Notes: generated by a model from the sequence alone, not told the origin. A stretch of 64,000 nt of DNA from Ancylomarina sp. DW003 (GCF_029029505.1 NZ_JAKJSD010000007.1:149875-213874); one strand, 5' to 3'; counted from the stretch's first letter, positions 44,210 to 53,432 are shown. Made by a program: numbers and translations.

Positions 44210-45676
44210 ATGCGCTATTTGAAACAATTGATAATACAATTACACAGTATTTTGGGCTCCTTGTTGAGTTTGATGTTTGTGATGTGGTTTCTCTCTGGCT
44301 TTGTTATGATTTTTGCTGGTTTTCCACATGCATCAAAAAAGAAAGAATTTGCACATTTGGAAACTATCACGGATGAGGAGTTAAAGCAGCTAAAAGCACT
44401 ACCTTCAGATTTATCGGGACAATTGATTTTAGAGAAAAGACAAGGGGAAATCATTTATGAACTTACACAAGCCAGAGGTAAGGAGCAGATTTATGATGCT
44501 AAAAACTTAAAAGCCATAGATGCATATTCAAGGGAGGATGTTTTAAGCTTAGCTCGTTTATTTTCTGGATCAGAAGCCCTGTCTTTTGAAAAACGTATGG
44601 AGCTCGATCAATGGATGCCTTGGTCGTATTGTCAAGATTGGTTGCCTATTTATAAATGTTATATAAAGGATGAGGCGCACACCCATCTTTATATTTCAGC
44701 TGTAAATGGGCGTGTGGTTCAAGAAACAACTCGTAAGTCGAGATGGGCTGCTCGATTGGGAGCGATTCCGCATTGGATTTATTTTAAATCGGTTCGTTTG
44801 AAAACAGATTTCTGGTTGAGTTTGGTGTATTGGATTTCATTACTGGGAGTTTTAGCTAGCTTATCGGGTCTTATTTTGGGTTTTATTCGGCTTAAGCGAA
44901 GAAGGAAGAGAGCCAATTGGTCAGATATGAGCATCTATAAAAAGTTTTGGTACAAATGGCATCATATTACAGGTTTTGTTTTTGGCTTATTTGTTTTCAC
45001 TTTTATATTGAGTGGTATGGTCTCAGTTGCAGAGATACCTCAATTTATTGCACGTACACATAACAAACAATCTGCCAGACAAGTGTGGACTCAGAAGTTC
45101 GATTCTAAAGATTCATTAAGAATCTCTGCCAAGCAGATAGGAGAGACTTTGAGTAAGAAGAGAGACGTGAAACGAATTGTGTGGAAGACAATCTTAGATA
45201 AGAATTGTCTACATGTTTATACCCATGAGTTAAATTCACCAGAAATATATATATTAGAAAATGATAGCTTGATAGAAAAATTAGCTTACTCCCGAATGGA
45301 GATTGAAAATTGGGCTAAGCGTGTTTATAAAACAAGTTCATTTTCATTGACACTTCAAAGTTACGATGATAATTATTATCACGTTTCAGGTTTAAATCGT
45401 CCCTTACCTGTTTGGAAACTGCAAGTTAATGATGCAGATGAAAGCAGTCTCTACATTCATCCTCAAACAGCAGAACTAATAAAAAGTTATACTACTAATA
45501 AACGATGGCATCGTTGGTTTTATAAAGGCTTACACAGCTTCGACTTTCCTTTTTTAGTGAAATACGAATGGTTGAGAAGACTTCTTCTTATTGTTCTATC
45601 TCTTGGAGGCACATTTGTAAGTGTCTCTGCTTTATACCTTACTTGGAGAATGCTTAGAAGAAAGTTTAATGCTTAA
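44210..45676 (+). CDS. PepSY-domain inner-membrane protein (siderophore-reductase type)
   Basis: This 488-residue protein has four main membrane segments: one near the N-terminus (LHSILGSLLSLMFVMWFLSGFVMIF), one near 200, one near 250 (HHITGFVFGLFVFTFILSGMV) and one near the C-terminus (LLLIVLSLGGTFVSVSALYL). PepSY-type periplasmic regions lie between them. PepSY-TM proteins downstream of siderophore receptors are linked to reductive release of the metal or the ligand. Here it follows a B12-controlled receptor by 89 nt, so it likely shares its regulation. Confidence 0.82.
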   Translation: MRYLKQLIIQLHSILGSLLSLMFVMWFLSGFVMIFAGFPHASKKKEFAHLETITDEELKQLKALPSDLSGQLILEKRQGEIIYELTQARGKEQIYDAKNLKAIDAYSREDVLSLARLFSGSEALSFEKRMELDQWMPWSYCQDWLPIYKCYIKDEAHTHLYISAVNGRVVQETTRKSRWAARLGAIPHWIYFKSVRLKTDFWLSLVYWISLLGVLASLSGLILGFIRLKRRRKRANWSDMSIYKKFWYKWHHITGFVFGLFVFTFILSGMVSVAEIPQFIARTHNKQSARQVWTQKFDSKDSLRISAKQIGETLSKKRDVKRIVWKTILDKNCLHVYTHELNSPEIYILENDSLIEKLAYSRMEIENWAKRVYKTSSFSLTLQSYDDNYYHVSGLNRPLPVWKLQVNDADESSLYIHPQTAELIKSYTTNKRWHRWFYKGLHSFDFPFLVKYEWLRRLLLIVLSLGGTFVSVSALYLTWRMLRRKFNA

Positions 45677-45705
45677 ATTACGCATGCCAAACAAATACCA
45701 ATCAA

Positions 45706-45758
45706 ATCTCCCTTTGCCGAAGGAAATATATACTGCAATATTTCCTTTTGGGGGAGAT
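45706..45758. other. Long two-part hairpin downstream of the PepSY gene
   Basis: An outer ATCTCCC/GGGAGAT stem (45706-45712 with 45752-45758) encloses a perfect 9-bp inner stem AAGGAAATA/TATTTCCTT (45720-45728 with 45739-45747). No T tract follows, so it is not a normal terminator. It could stabilise the mRNA 3' end. Its start is 30 nt after the stop codon. Confidence 0.55.
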
Positions 45759-45851
45759 ACAGAGAATTGTCTGTACCCTATATTGCTGTTCATAATTATA
45801 TAGATCTATTCTATTTTACAAATGCCTTGTATTTTACTTATTGTTAATTTA

Positions 45852-45880
45852 TTGTTTGCTATTTGTTTTTCATAAATTTG
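45852..45880 (+). promoter_or_regulatory. Bacteroidota promoter upstream of the HExxH lipoprotein gene
   Basis: TTG, 18 nt, then TAAATTTG matches the consensus well. It lies 100 nt before the lipoprotein start at 45980. Confidence 0.55.
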
Positions 45881-45979
45881 AATGACTTGGAAATTCTGCA
45901 GATCTAATCCAATATAGATACTAAAAAAAAAATCAAGATATATTGTTTTAATACTTTATTAATAAACGTTTTAGATTTA

Positions 45980-47068
45980 ATGAAAAATATTGTCATATTA
46001 TTAATGCCATTGTTTCTGATTACAGCTTGTAAATCATTTAAACATAAAGAAGAATCTAGGAAAATCTCTTTTGAGATACACCAAGGAACAGAATTTTTAA
46101 TAACAGCATTTAATTTAGCCGTAGAAGAGGAAATATCAGACGAATATAAACCTTGTGAAACAGCTTACACAAAAAGAATAGCGGAACATTTTGAGCCTTT
46201 CAAGAAGCATCCTTTTATTAAATACATTTATGATGAAGTATACTCGGGAACTGATTTTGCAAGTGTTGGATTGCTTATTACCGACTTTGAAACAATGACA
46301 TTAAATCCCAATATAGAAACTGATTTAATTAAAAGTAAGATTTACAGTGATGATATTGAGAAATTTAAAAAATTAGCCTTGAGCTTCTACAAAGAGAGTA
46401 AGTTTAAGTCCTTTTTTAATCAGAATAAAGCTTATTACAACACCGCTACAGCTCATATTCAAAAACAAGTCGAAAAAGACAGTCTGTTTAATCAAATAAA
46501 GGACTATTATCAAGATAGTCGAGCAGGGCTTGAGTTTAAAGCCTTTGTTGAACTGACCAACAACAATGAAAGTCAAGCTGTAGATTTCTACGACAATTAT
46601 AATCCCAATGTAAGAGCAATTACACTTGGAAACTTTTGTGAATTAAGCACGAAAAGCACGCCACAAAATGAAATCTTAGACTTAAATAGTTATCAAACTA
46701 TTTTGTGTCACGAAATATCACATCTCTATACTACCAGTGTTTTTCTGGATAAATACATTGGGAATATAAATGATTTCAAGCCCTTATTTGACAAGAAAAT
46801 AAGTGAAGCTCAGTTGAAAGATCAGGTTGACCACTATATTATATTCCCGCTTCAGGGGATCTTTATGAAGAAGCTTTATAATAATATGGAAATGGATGAT
46901 ATTTTTAGAAATAAAGTTAAAGATGTTAGAAGAGATATTTACCTGCATCTCTCAAAATATGACCCCAAAGGCACAATGTCCTTTGAAAAGTATTATAAAG
47001 AATGTATTGAGTTAATAAGAGATTCTGCGAAAGAAAAGAATATTAGCAATATGGTGTTGAGTAAATAA
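45980..47068 (+). CDS. HExxH lipoprotein, putative zinc metalloprotease (DUF4932-like)
   Basis: This 362-residue protein has a lipoprotein signal with a good lipobox (LFLITACKSF). A zinc motif lies at about residue 245 in TILCHEISHLYTTSVFLD (HExxH). I cannot identify a third ligand with confidence. The N-terminal half is helical and charged. Overall layout resembles Bacteroidota DUF4932-type proteins and the HExxH protein at 16.3-17.4 kb in length and motif place, but the sequences are not closely alike. It is followed by a phosphoesterase gene after 39 nt and may be cotranscribed. Confidence 0.6.
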   Translation: MKNIVILLMPLFLITACKSFKHKEESRKISFEIHQGTEFLITAFNLAVEEEISDEYKPCETAYTKRIAEHFEPFKKHPFIKYIYDEVYSGTDFASVGLLITDFETMTLNPNIETDLIKSKIYSDDIEKFKKLALSFYKESKFKSFFNQNKAYYNTATAHIQKQVEKDSLFNQIKDYYQDSRAGLEFKAFVELTNNNESQAVDFYDNYNPNVRAITLGNFCELSTKSTPQNEILDLNSYQTILCHEISHLYTTSVFLDKYIGNINDFKPLFDKKISEAQLKDQVDHYIIFPLQGIFMKKLYNNMEMDDIFRNKVKDVRRDIYLHLSKYDPKGTMSFEKYYKECIELIRDSAKEKNISNMVLSK

Positions 47069-47107
47069 CCTAATAATAACAAACCCCAAATACCTAAACT
47101 AGTGATC

Positions 47108-48511
47108 ATGAAACAAATCAAACAAATGAGAAATGTCCTGTTCTTATTCTGTGCAGGCCTTGTTTTGTTAGCCACATCGTGCGCTAAGGAGAATCACCAA
47201 TTGATCTCGGTGAGCGATATTCATTTTAATCCTTTTCAGGATTCTTTAATCGTGGCACAATTAGCAAAGCATCCGTCCAAAGATTGGGATGGCATATTTG
47301 CACAAATGAAAAACAAGAATCTGCCTGAGTATAATGAGGAGTGTAATCCGATTCTTTTTGATTTACTCTTGCAAGCCATGAGTGAAAAAAAGGACGACGT
47401 ATCGGCTGTTTTGTTTACGGGTGATATTCTGTGTCACGATTTCAACGATTTGTATGAGCAATATACAGGTTGTGAGGATAACAAATCTCGTGATGCTTTC
47501 ATCTACAAAACAATGGCTTATGTATCGTCTAAAATGAAGCACAGCTTGGGGCAGATTCCTATCTATTTTGCTTTGGGTAATAATGATTCTTACCGTGGGG
47601 ATTATGCTTTAGAAGATGAAGGTGAATTTCTCAAGAGTACTTGTGATCTATTCTTCCATAATTTTATCCATAGAAAGGGAAGAGGAGATGAATACCCACA
47701 ATTCCGCCATCCTTATGCCGATCATGGTTATTATAGTGTAGAGAATCCTATTATAGACAAAGGACGAATTATTGGTTTAAACACGAATTTCTTTTCGACC
47801 AACAATAGTGATTCGATTTGGGAGGAGAGCCCGGCAGCTGTTGAGCTAGACTGGCTAGAGAATCAATTCAAAACAGCAGAAGCCAATGATGAAAAGTTAT
47901 GGTTGCTATTGCATATCCCGCCAGGAGTGAATGTGTATAGTACCGAGCACTGCAGCAAGGCTGATGATCTTCAGGTTTATTTGCAATGGAAAGCGCCTTA
48001 CAACAAGCGTTATCTTTCTTTGGTTAAACGCTACCATAAGAATATCACGGCATCTTTTGCTGGTCATACCCATATGGATGATTTCAGACTGATTTACGAT
48101 AAAGAATCCGACAAGAAAGAAGCCTTGGACTTTATTCATATCACACCATCGGTATCGCCCGTATTTGGAAACAATCCAGTTTTCCAAGTTTTGAGTATAG
48201 ATAAAGAAACAGGCAATTTAAGCGAGGCTCTAACTTACCATGTTGATTTAAAGGAAGCACAGTCAAACTTTGAGGAAGAATATAGCTACACTAAAACTTA
48301 CCATCGAGCTCCCAACGTTTCAGGACTCAGTCGTGTTTACCCAAAGTTGTTGCGCAATACCAATTGGCGTAATACCTATATCAACTATTACCCAAGCAGC
48401 TCAAAAGCAACAAGTATTGAAAAAGACTGGGAATGGTATTGGGTCGGAATTGGCAATTTGAACGCCGAGGATTATAAGGTGGCTTATAAGGGTTTGCAAG
48501 AGGAGGAATAG
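47108..48511 (+). CDS. Calcineurin-like metallophosphoesterase lipoprotein (acid sphingomyelinase-like)
   Basis: I place the start at 47108 (ATG), as the frame's first start is a GTG at 47102. The 467-residue protein has a lipoprotein signal (AGLVLLATSCAKEN). It has the metallophosphoesterase residues in order: ISVSDIHFNPF (D-x-H), AVLFTGDILCHDF (GD), YFALGNNDSY (GN-D), LLLHIPPG (H) and ASFAGHTHMDDF (GH-x-H). This set, with the DIHFNPF form, is like acid-sphingomyelinase-type phosphodiesterases, which may cleave phospholipids or nucleotides outside the cell. The 39-nt gap suggests cotranscription with the upstream HExxH lipoprotein. Confidence 0.85.
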   Translation: MKQIKQMRNVLFLFCAGLVLLATSCAKENHQLISVSDIHFNPFQDSLIVAQLAKHPSKDWDGIFAQMKNKNLPEYNEECNPILFDLLLQAMSEKKDDVSAVLFTGDILCHDFNDLYEQYTGCEDNKSRDAFIYKTMAYVSSKMKHSLGQIPIYFALGNNDSYRGDYALEDEGEFLKSTCDLFFHNFIHRKGRGDEYPQFRHPYADHGYYSVENPIIDKGRIIGLNTNFFSTNNSDSIWEESPAAVELDWLENQFKTAEANDEKLWLLLHIPPGVNVYSTEHCSKADDLQVYLQWKAPYNKRYLSLVKRYHKNITASFAGHTHMDDFRLIYDKESDKKEALDFIHITPSVSPVFGNNPVFQVLSIDKETGNLSEALTYHVDLKEAQSNFEEEYSYTKTYHRAPNVSGLSRVYPKLLRNTNWRNTYINYYPSSSKATSIEKDWEWYWVGIGNLNAEDYKVAYKGLQEEE

Positions 48512-48577
48512 TGATTATTGGATAAAGCAATGATATTGTGATGTATATTAAAATTGAGAATTAAAAAATAAACAGAT

Positions 48578-48775
48578 ATGTCTAAAAGAACCAAACTGAT
48601 AATTGCCATTTTATTAATGGGTACAGCCATTGTCTTGGATGTTTTAAAGGGGATGGATTATGAGATATTAAACGAAGAATCTGCCAGGTTGATTACAGGA
48701 GCTTTGTTTGGTGCAGGGATAAGCATATTAGTTATAGTTTTTATGAATAATAAGAAGCAAAAAGAGATGAGTTAG
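48578..48775 (+). CDS. Small two-helix membrane protein of unknown function
   Basis: This 65-residue protein has two hydrophobic segments (LIIAILLMGTAIVLDVL and LITGALFGAGISILVIVFM) and a charged C-terminus (NNKKQKEMS). The spacing of 66 nt after the phosphoesterase allows cotranscription. No known family is recognised; similar small proteins occur widely in Bacteroidota. Confidence 0.6.
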   Translation: MSKRTKLIIAILLMGTAIVLDVLKGMDYEILNEESARLITGALFGAGISILVIVFMNNKKQKEMS

Positions 48776-48885
48776 AACTAATTCTTAAGAGTTGAAGTTT
48801 ATTTAATAAATTTTGAAAAAATTACAGTATTGAAGAAACAAATGAAATCAATAGTGAACATGAGTTTAATTAGAGATACAGTATA

Positions 48886-49344
48886 ATGAAACTATATAGA
48901 TTGCCGAAATTACTTTTTGTGATTAGCCTAGTAATAAGCATATTACCTGCTTGTGATGATGAGAAGTGTGGTGAATGTTTTACGCCTCCTAACATCTTTA
49001 TATTCGACTTAGTTGATCAAACAACTAATGAGAACGTTTTTACAAGCGGACGTTTTACATCTGGAGATATTGAAATTTTAGATGCTTCAGATAAACAGGT
49101 TGAATTTTCGTTCATAGAAGAAAATGATGTGAATTTGATTCAAATACATACGGTTGGTTGGAAAACTGAGATTGTGAATTACAGAATAAATATTGGGACT
49201 AAAAATGTATTTGACTTGTATGTGGATGCCGAAAGGCTGAGCGAGGATTGCTGTTCTTTTACCAAATATAAAGAAATAGAGATTAGTAATACTGACTATA
49301 CTCTCGATACAAAATCTGATATTTATACAATTGTTGTAGAGTAA
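48886..49344 (+). CDS. Small lipoprotein of unknown function
   Basis: This 152-residue protein has a lipoprotein signal (LVISILPACDDEKCGECF) and a single predicted beta-sandwich-like region (IFDLVDQTTNENVFTSGRFTSGDIEI, then LIQIHTVGWKTEIVNYRI). The sequence CGECF and a later CC pair could form disulfides. No family is recognised. It is one of a run of secreted proteins at 46-50 kb. Confidence 0.6.
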   Translation: MKLYRLPKLLFVISLVISILPACDDEKCGECFTPPNIFIFDLVDQTTNENVFTSGRFTSGDIEILDASDKQVEFSFIEENDVNLIQIHTVGWKTEIVNYRINIGTKNVFDLYVDAERLSEDCCSFTKYKEIEISNTDYTLDTKSDIYTIVVE

Positions 49345-49575
49345 GTTTGGATTAGATTCTCAGTTAAATCTAATAGTTGCAAATTAATGTTTCATGTATA
49401 TCTAAGATAATTATTCAATTAATAGAGAGTAATTGTCTTATGTTTTGTCTTTATGTCTGATTCAGATATTTTATTAACTTTGATTGAGAGCCTAAATTTT
49501 GGATATTGTGAAGTTGCTATTTATGAGTAGGTAAAGATTGTTTGTTGAGGTTGAATTTATTTTAAACACGAGACT

Positions 49576-50265
49576 ATGAGACGATTTTATAAGCTTATTA
49601 TATTCTCTTGCTTTTTGATTTTGTCGTATTCTGGTTACGGTCAAAAAGATATTTTATTTAATGAGAGAGTCAAAGGGCAGGTGTTGGATACAATTGAATT
49701 TTTTGCAAATAGTGTTGTTATACATACATTGTGGTTAAACGATACAATTCAAGTCGATGTGCAAAATAAGACTCTCAAGTTTGATTCAAAAAAAGGAGAT
49801 CAAGATAAGAAGCAATTCCTAAACTTAAGCGAGCGAAAGAGATATATTGACAATTTAAAAACACAAGGACAAAATTGCTACTCTTACGCTCTGGAACGAT
49901 ACCTTGCCGGAAATGGTATGGGGCAGCAAACGGTTTTTAATAGGCGAAGCCTTATTAGTATCGAAACCTTCAATCAAATTATCAAACATTATTTTAAAGA
50001 AGTAAAATCATTTAATGCCCTTGCCAAGCAAAACTTTAAATTGAAAATCCCTAATAATTCTTTGATCACCTTTTCAAACCAAGCAAAAAAAATAATTCAC
50101 GGAGTCTACTACAAAAACGAACGTTTTTACACCAAATCCATGGGAAATCATGCTTCTGAATTTACCAAGTTAGAAACATACATTAAAGAGCATTATCGGG
50201 AATGTCACATGATAAAAATCTATCAGTTCGATGAAAGTAGAATCAATTTGGCTAAACTTAATTAG
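49576..50265 (+). CDS. Secreted protein with a Cys/His pattern, possible NlpC-like or papain-like hydrolase
   Basis: This 229-residue protein has a signal peptide (LIIFSCFLILSYSGYGQ). A conserved-looking segment QNCYSYALERYLAG carries a Cys in a helix start, and about 70 residues on IIHGVYYKNERFYTKSMG carries a His before strands. This Cys-helix then His-strand pattern is that of papain-fold amidases (NlpC/P60-like). I have no firm family match, so the enzyme reading is an inference. It is transcribed alone and is followed by an AT-rich gap. Confidence 0.5.
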   Translation: MRRFYKLIIFSCFLILSYSGYGQKDILFNERVKGQVLDTIEFFANSVVIHTLWLNDTIQVDVQNKTLKFDSKKGDQDKKQFLNLSERKRYIDNLKTQGQNCYSYALERYLAGNGMGQQTVFNRRSLISIETFNQIIKHYFKEVKSFNALAKQNFKLKIPNNSLITFSNQAKKIIHGVYYKNERFYTKSMGNHASEFTKLETYIKEHYRECHMIKIYQFDESRINLAKLN

Positions 50266-50577
50266 ATCGAATGTAGAAAGTATACTTAGCGAAGGCTCTA
50301 GGTTTCGCTATATTTTTTTTCATCTGGTTATGAGTTCTGTGTAATGTTAATTTTGAAGAAATATTATTTGTAATATTTTTTTGATATTAAACCGTTTATC
50401 CTTTGGTGTGCTAATTTATTTCAATTCTTATTAATATATGATTGTTTCTCTATTGGGTTGATTATTTGTGGTATCGCTTGTTTTATTATTCTGAAAAGAT
50501 TTAGATTTAATATAAAATCGAAAGATGATTTTTCATAATCTGTGATTTTATGGAAATAAAGATTATTTTTGAATTGC

Positions 50578-50728
50578 TAGTTCATAAATACTTATGTGAA
50601 GTTAATAAATGTTAAATTAGTTTAACAAAAATATACGAACAGTAACCCAATTACTGTTATTTCATGAATTTTGATGATCTAGTTAATTAATTAGCCGCCC
50701 TCTTGTCTAGTCAACGAGAGGGCTTTTT
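50578..50728 (+). ncRNA. Candidate small RNA in the 50.3-50.76 kb gap
   Basis: The 497-bp gap has no gene. A -7-like TATTTTTG at 50564-50571 has a weak TGTG -33 at 19 nt, giving a start near 50578. Three inverted repeats follow: GTTAAA/TTTAAC at 50611-50626, AACAGTAA/TTACTGTT at 50638-50658 (perfect), and a terminator GCCCTCT/AGAGGGC at 50697-50723 ending in TTTTT. A terminator here, 430 nt after the previous gene and 35 nt before the next start, suggests a short independent transcript of about 150 nt, or a leader that stops early. It was not matched to any known RNA family. Confidence 0.4.
50697..50728 (+). terminator. Rho-independent terminator before the alpha/beta hydrolase
   Basis: The perfect 7-bp stem GCCCTCT / AGAGGGC with a 13-nt loop is followed by TTTTTAG. 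No gene ends nearby on the plus strand, so it either ends the candidate small RNA or works as an attenuator for the next gene. Confidence 0.75.
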
Positions 50729-50762
50729 AGTATATTTGGTAATCCTAATCTGATCTAAAAAT

Positions 50763-52187
50763 ATGAGACAATTTATCCTTTTTATAGCCTTATTACTAAG
50801 CTTTCCAAGCTTGGCTCAGACAAGTGATTCTACTTTATTTACAAAATGGGAAGGTGCCTTGAAAACGCAAGGGATAAATTTAAAATTGGTTTTTAATCTC
50901 TCGAGAGAGTCTTGTTTGCTTGATGTTCCAATTCAGGCCGTTAAGGATTACCCATCATCATCCTATGAGATTAAGGACGATAGTATTCTTATAAGTTTTG
51001 AGGGAATTCTATCTGCAAAGTTTCATGGTAAGATTAAAGAAAATAATCTTATTGAAGGGAAATGGCTCCAGGTTGGTTTGACATTTCCTCTAAGCCTTAA
51101 AAAATCAGAAGAAAGACACCGACCTCAGAATAATAAGCAAAAGGTCACTTATAAACAAGAAGAAGTTTCTTATACTAATAAGAACAATAGTATTCAATTG
51201 GGAGGAACACTTACTCTTCCTGAAGAGGGAGGTAAACATGCTGTGGCAATTCTCATCACAGGAAGTGGTCAACAAGACAGAGATGAAACTCTATTTGGGC
51301 ATAAACCTTTTGCTGTAATTGCCGATTACCTAACAAGAAAAGGTATTGCTGTTTTAAGAGTAGATGATAGAGGTGTAGGTGCTAGTACAGGAAAGGAAAG
51401 TTTGAAAACTGCAACTTCCTATGATTTTGCGATGGATGTTGAGGCAGGAATCAAATACTTGAAAAGTAGATCGGATATAGATCAGGCTAGTATTGGTTTG
51501 ATTGGGCATAGTGAAGGTGGAATGATTGCTTCCATACTTGGGGCTGAGCGTGATGATTTGGCTTTTATTGTATCAATGGCGGGATTGGGGGTTGCAGGAA
51601 AACGGCTAGCCAGTTCACAAATTAAAATGGCATTGTCTCATATTTTGCCATCACAATCAGTTGATAGTATTGTTGCCTTTGATAAAAGAGCAATGGATAT
51701 AATCATTAATCAGAAGAATGATAGACTGGCAGAGGTGAGTATTAGTCAGGCATTGGTAGGGCAGTGGGTAGAAGGCCAGGATGATGATGTTAGAAAATAC
51801 TTTGGAATGAAAAAAGTTGATGGCTTTTCAACAATAAATACCAAAGTTGCCATGCAACGTTATAAGAGATTAATGGTGCCATGGTTTCGATACTTTTTAA
51901 ACTATAATCCTAAGCATTATCTGCCAAAGATAAAAGCGCCATATTTTGCTATTAATGGGGAAAAGGATACGCAAGTTTTATCAGATATGAACTTGACAGG
52001 TTTTCGTCGCATATTTGCTGCTTCTGGAAAGAATAATTATAAAGTTAAAAGCTATCCTAATTTGAATCACTTCTTTCAGCATTGCAAAACTGGCTATATT
52101 GATGAGGTAGAGGATATCGAAGAAACTTTTTCGGAGGAGGTACTGAATGATATCAGCATTTGGATTAAGGAGCAGCTAAAGAAATAA
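50763..52187 (+). CDS. Secreted alpha/beta hydrolase (S9/S15-like serine hydrolase)
   Basis: This 474-residue protein has a signal peptide (FILFIALLLSFPSLAQ). Residues 20-120 form a small beta domain. The hydrolase core starts with LGGTLTLPEEGGKHAVAILITGSGQQDRDETLFGHKPF (the oxyanion region). The nucleophile elbow is in GLIGHSEGGMIAS (G-H-S-E-G), an Asp is in INGEKDTQV and the His in NLNHFFQH. All parts of a catalytic triad are present. Members act on esters or peptides; a substrate cannot be told. It is followed by the CPBP gene after 28 nt. Confidence 0.85.
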   Translation: MRQFILFIALLLSFPSLAQTSDSTLFTKWEGALKTQGINLKLVFNLSRESCLLDVPIQAVKDYPSSSYEIKDDSILISFEGILSAKFHGKIKENNLIEGKWLQVGLTFPLSLKKSEERHRPQNNKQKVTYKQEEVSYTNKNNSIQLGGTLTLPEEGGKHAVAILITGSGQQDRDETLFGHKPFAVIADYLTRKGIAVLRVDDRGVGASTGKESLKTATSYDFAMDVEAGIKYLKSRSDIDQASIGLIGHSEGGMIASILGAERDDLAFIVSMAGLGVAGKRLASSQIKMALSHILPSQSVDSIVAFDKRAMDIIINQKNDRLAEVSISQALVGQWVEGQDDDVRKYFGMKKVDGFSTINTKVAMQRYKRLMVPWFRYFLNYNPKHYLPKIKAPYFAINGEKDTQVLSDMNLTGFRRIFAASGKNNYKVKSYPNLNHFFQHCKTGYIDEVEDIEETFSEEVLNDISIWIKEQLKK

Positions 52188-52215
52188 TTAAAAGTCCAAA
52201 TAACACAATAATAAG

Positions 52216-52904
52216 ATGAAAGATAATAAACGTGGTTTTTATGGACTTCTAATTACGATTATAGTTTTGCCTTAGCCATATTGACAGGGTATTTCATAAA
52301 TATCTTATTGGGATCAGTTGCTAATAGTTTAGCAACTTTTTTTACGATGACTTCATTAGCCTGCTTGGCTATTTATATTTATCGGGATAAAATGGATTTC
52401 TCAATTGTCTTACCTCAAAAGAAAACAATAAGTCGTCCAATACGTTTCACCATTTTAATTAGCCTTGGTGTAAATATTGCTTTAGCTATTATGACTGTAA
52501 TCGTAGGTGGAGAAGTGGAACCACATCCCGTTGTTAATGATTTAACCCCTTGGCAAGCCGTGTTTTTTGTTGTTATAGGTGCACCTATTTCGGAAGAGCT
52601 TTTATTTAGAGGCTTTTTATTGAACTTTTTAAAACCGTTTACAACAGCTAGTTTCTTGATTTTTAAAAGAAGAATTAGTTCAGCAATTCTAATTAGTGCA
52701 TTTGTTTTTAGTTTAGCACACTTAGTTCTTATTTCAGCTGGTGTTGGAGTAGCATTTACCTTTAGAATACTTGTTTTTACATTTATTCTAGGCATAATCG
52801 CTGGTTATTATCAGGAGAAATACAAGAATACCGCTTATGCCATACTTGTTCATATGTCGGCAAATTCATTAATTATCCTCGCTCTTCTATCAAAATTACA
52901 TTAG
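52216..52904 (+). pseudogene. CPBP-family intramembrane protease with an apparent N-terminal frameshift
   Basis: The natural start appears to be ATG 52216 (MKDNKRGFYGLLITII), but that frame stops at 52273. The rest (FALAILTGYFINILLGSVANSL...) continues in another frame and is open to 52904. Adding one T in the run at 52265-52268 joins them. The main part is intact: EELLFRG, FVFSLAHL and HMSANS are the three CPBP (Abi/Rce1) motifs holding the catalytic Glu, His and Asn, within 5-6 membrane helices. A TTG start at 52281 could still give a working 207-residue protein, so it may be a recent mutation, a base-call error, or simply a shorter gene. Confidence 0.6.
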
Positions 52905-53078
52905 ATTTGGTAATAAGAAAAGGGTTAATAAACTGAAACCTTCATACTAGATATTAATATCTTTTTGACTGCTTTAATATAGAATAAGATATTGTTGTCT
53001 TAATATATTGACATTGCATTGTGAAATCCCTAACTTGCTGTTTATTCACTAAAATGGAGGAGAAAGACGAGCGAATCA

Positions 53079-53432
53079 TTGTACGAGAGATTGGGTGGAA
53101 CAGGAGGGATTACAAAGATTGCTAATGATGCGGTTGATTTGCATTTTGTCAATAAACATGTTGCTACCCGATTTGAAAACATGAAAATGACTGTTGAACA
53201 ATTGAAAAATGGAGCAGCTACTTTTTTTATAATGGGTACCGGAGGTCCTTCAGTGTATAAAGGAAAGGATATGCTTGCTGCCCATAAAGGAATGAATGCA
53301 AGTGATACAGAGTTTGTAGAAGTGATTTCTGATGTTATGAAAGCATTGGATAAAAATAATATCGGGCAACGAGAAAAGGAGGAGGTGCTATTTGTTCTTT
53401 TTGGTATGAGAAAGGATATTGTAGCTGTTTAG
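53079..53432 (+). CDS. Group 1 truncated hemoglobin (trHbN)
   Basis: The frame gives a 117-residue protein from a TTG start, LYERLGGTGGITKIANDAVDLHF, with the typical N-terminus of group 1 truncated globins. The proximal (F8) His is in MLAAHKGMNASDTEF. The B10 Tyr usual in this group is not present; His/Phe stand in its place. Such globins bind oxygen or nitric oxide. Frames upstream are open (TSES) but no ATG lies in frame; the ATG at 53054 is in another frame. A GGAGGAG sequence about 15-20 nt before the TTG may be its ribosome site. A terminator follows. Confidence 0.82.
   Translation: MYERLGGTGGITKIANDAVDLHFVNKHVATRFENMKMTVEQLKNGAATFFIMGTGGPSVYKGKDMLAAHKGMNASDTEFVEVISDVMKALDKNNIGQREKEEVLFVLFGMRKDIVAV

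Noticed and set aside
45621..45803. 60-codon frame at the end of the PepSY gene
   Set aside because: Most of it overlaps the PepSY coding end and the hairpin at 45706-45758; no family or start signal.
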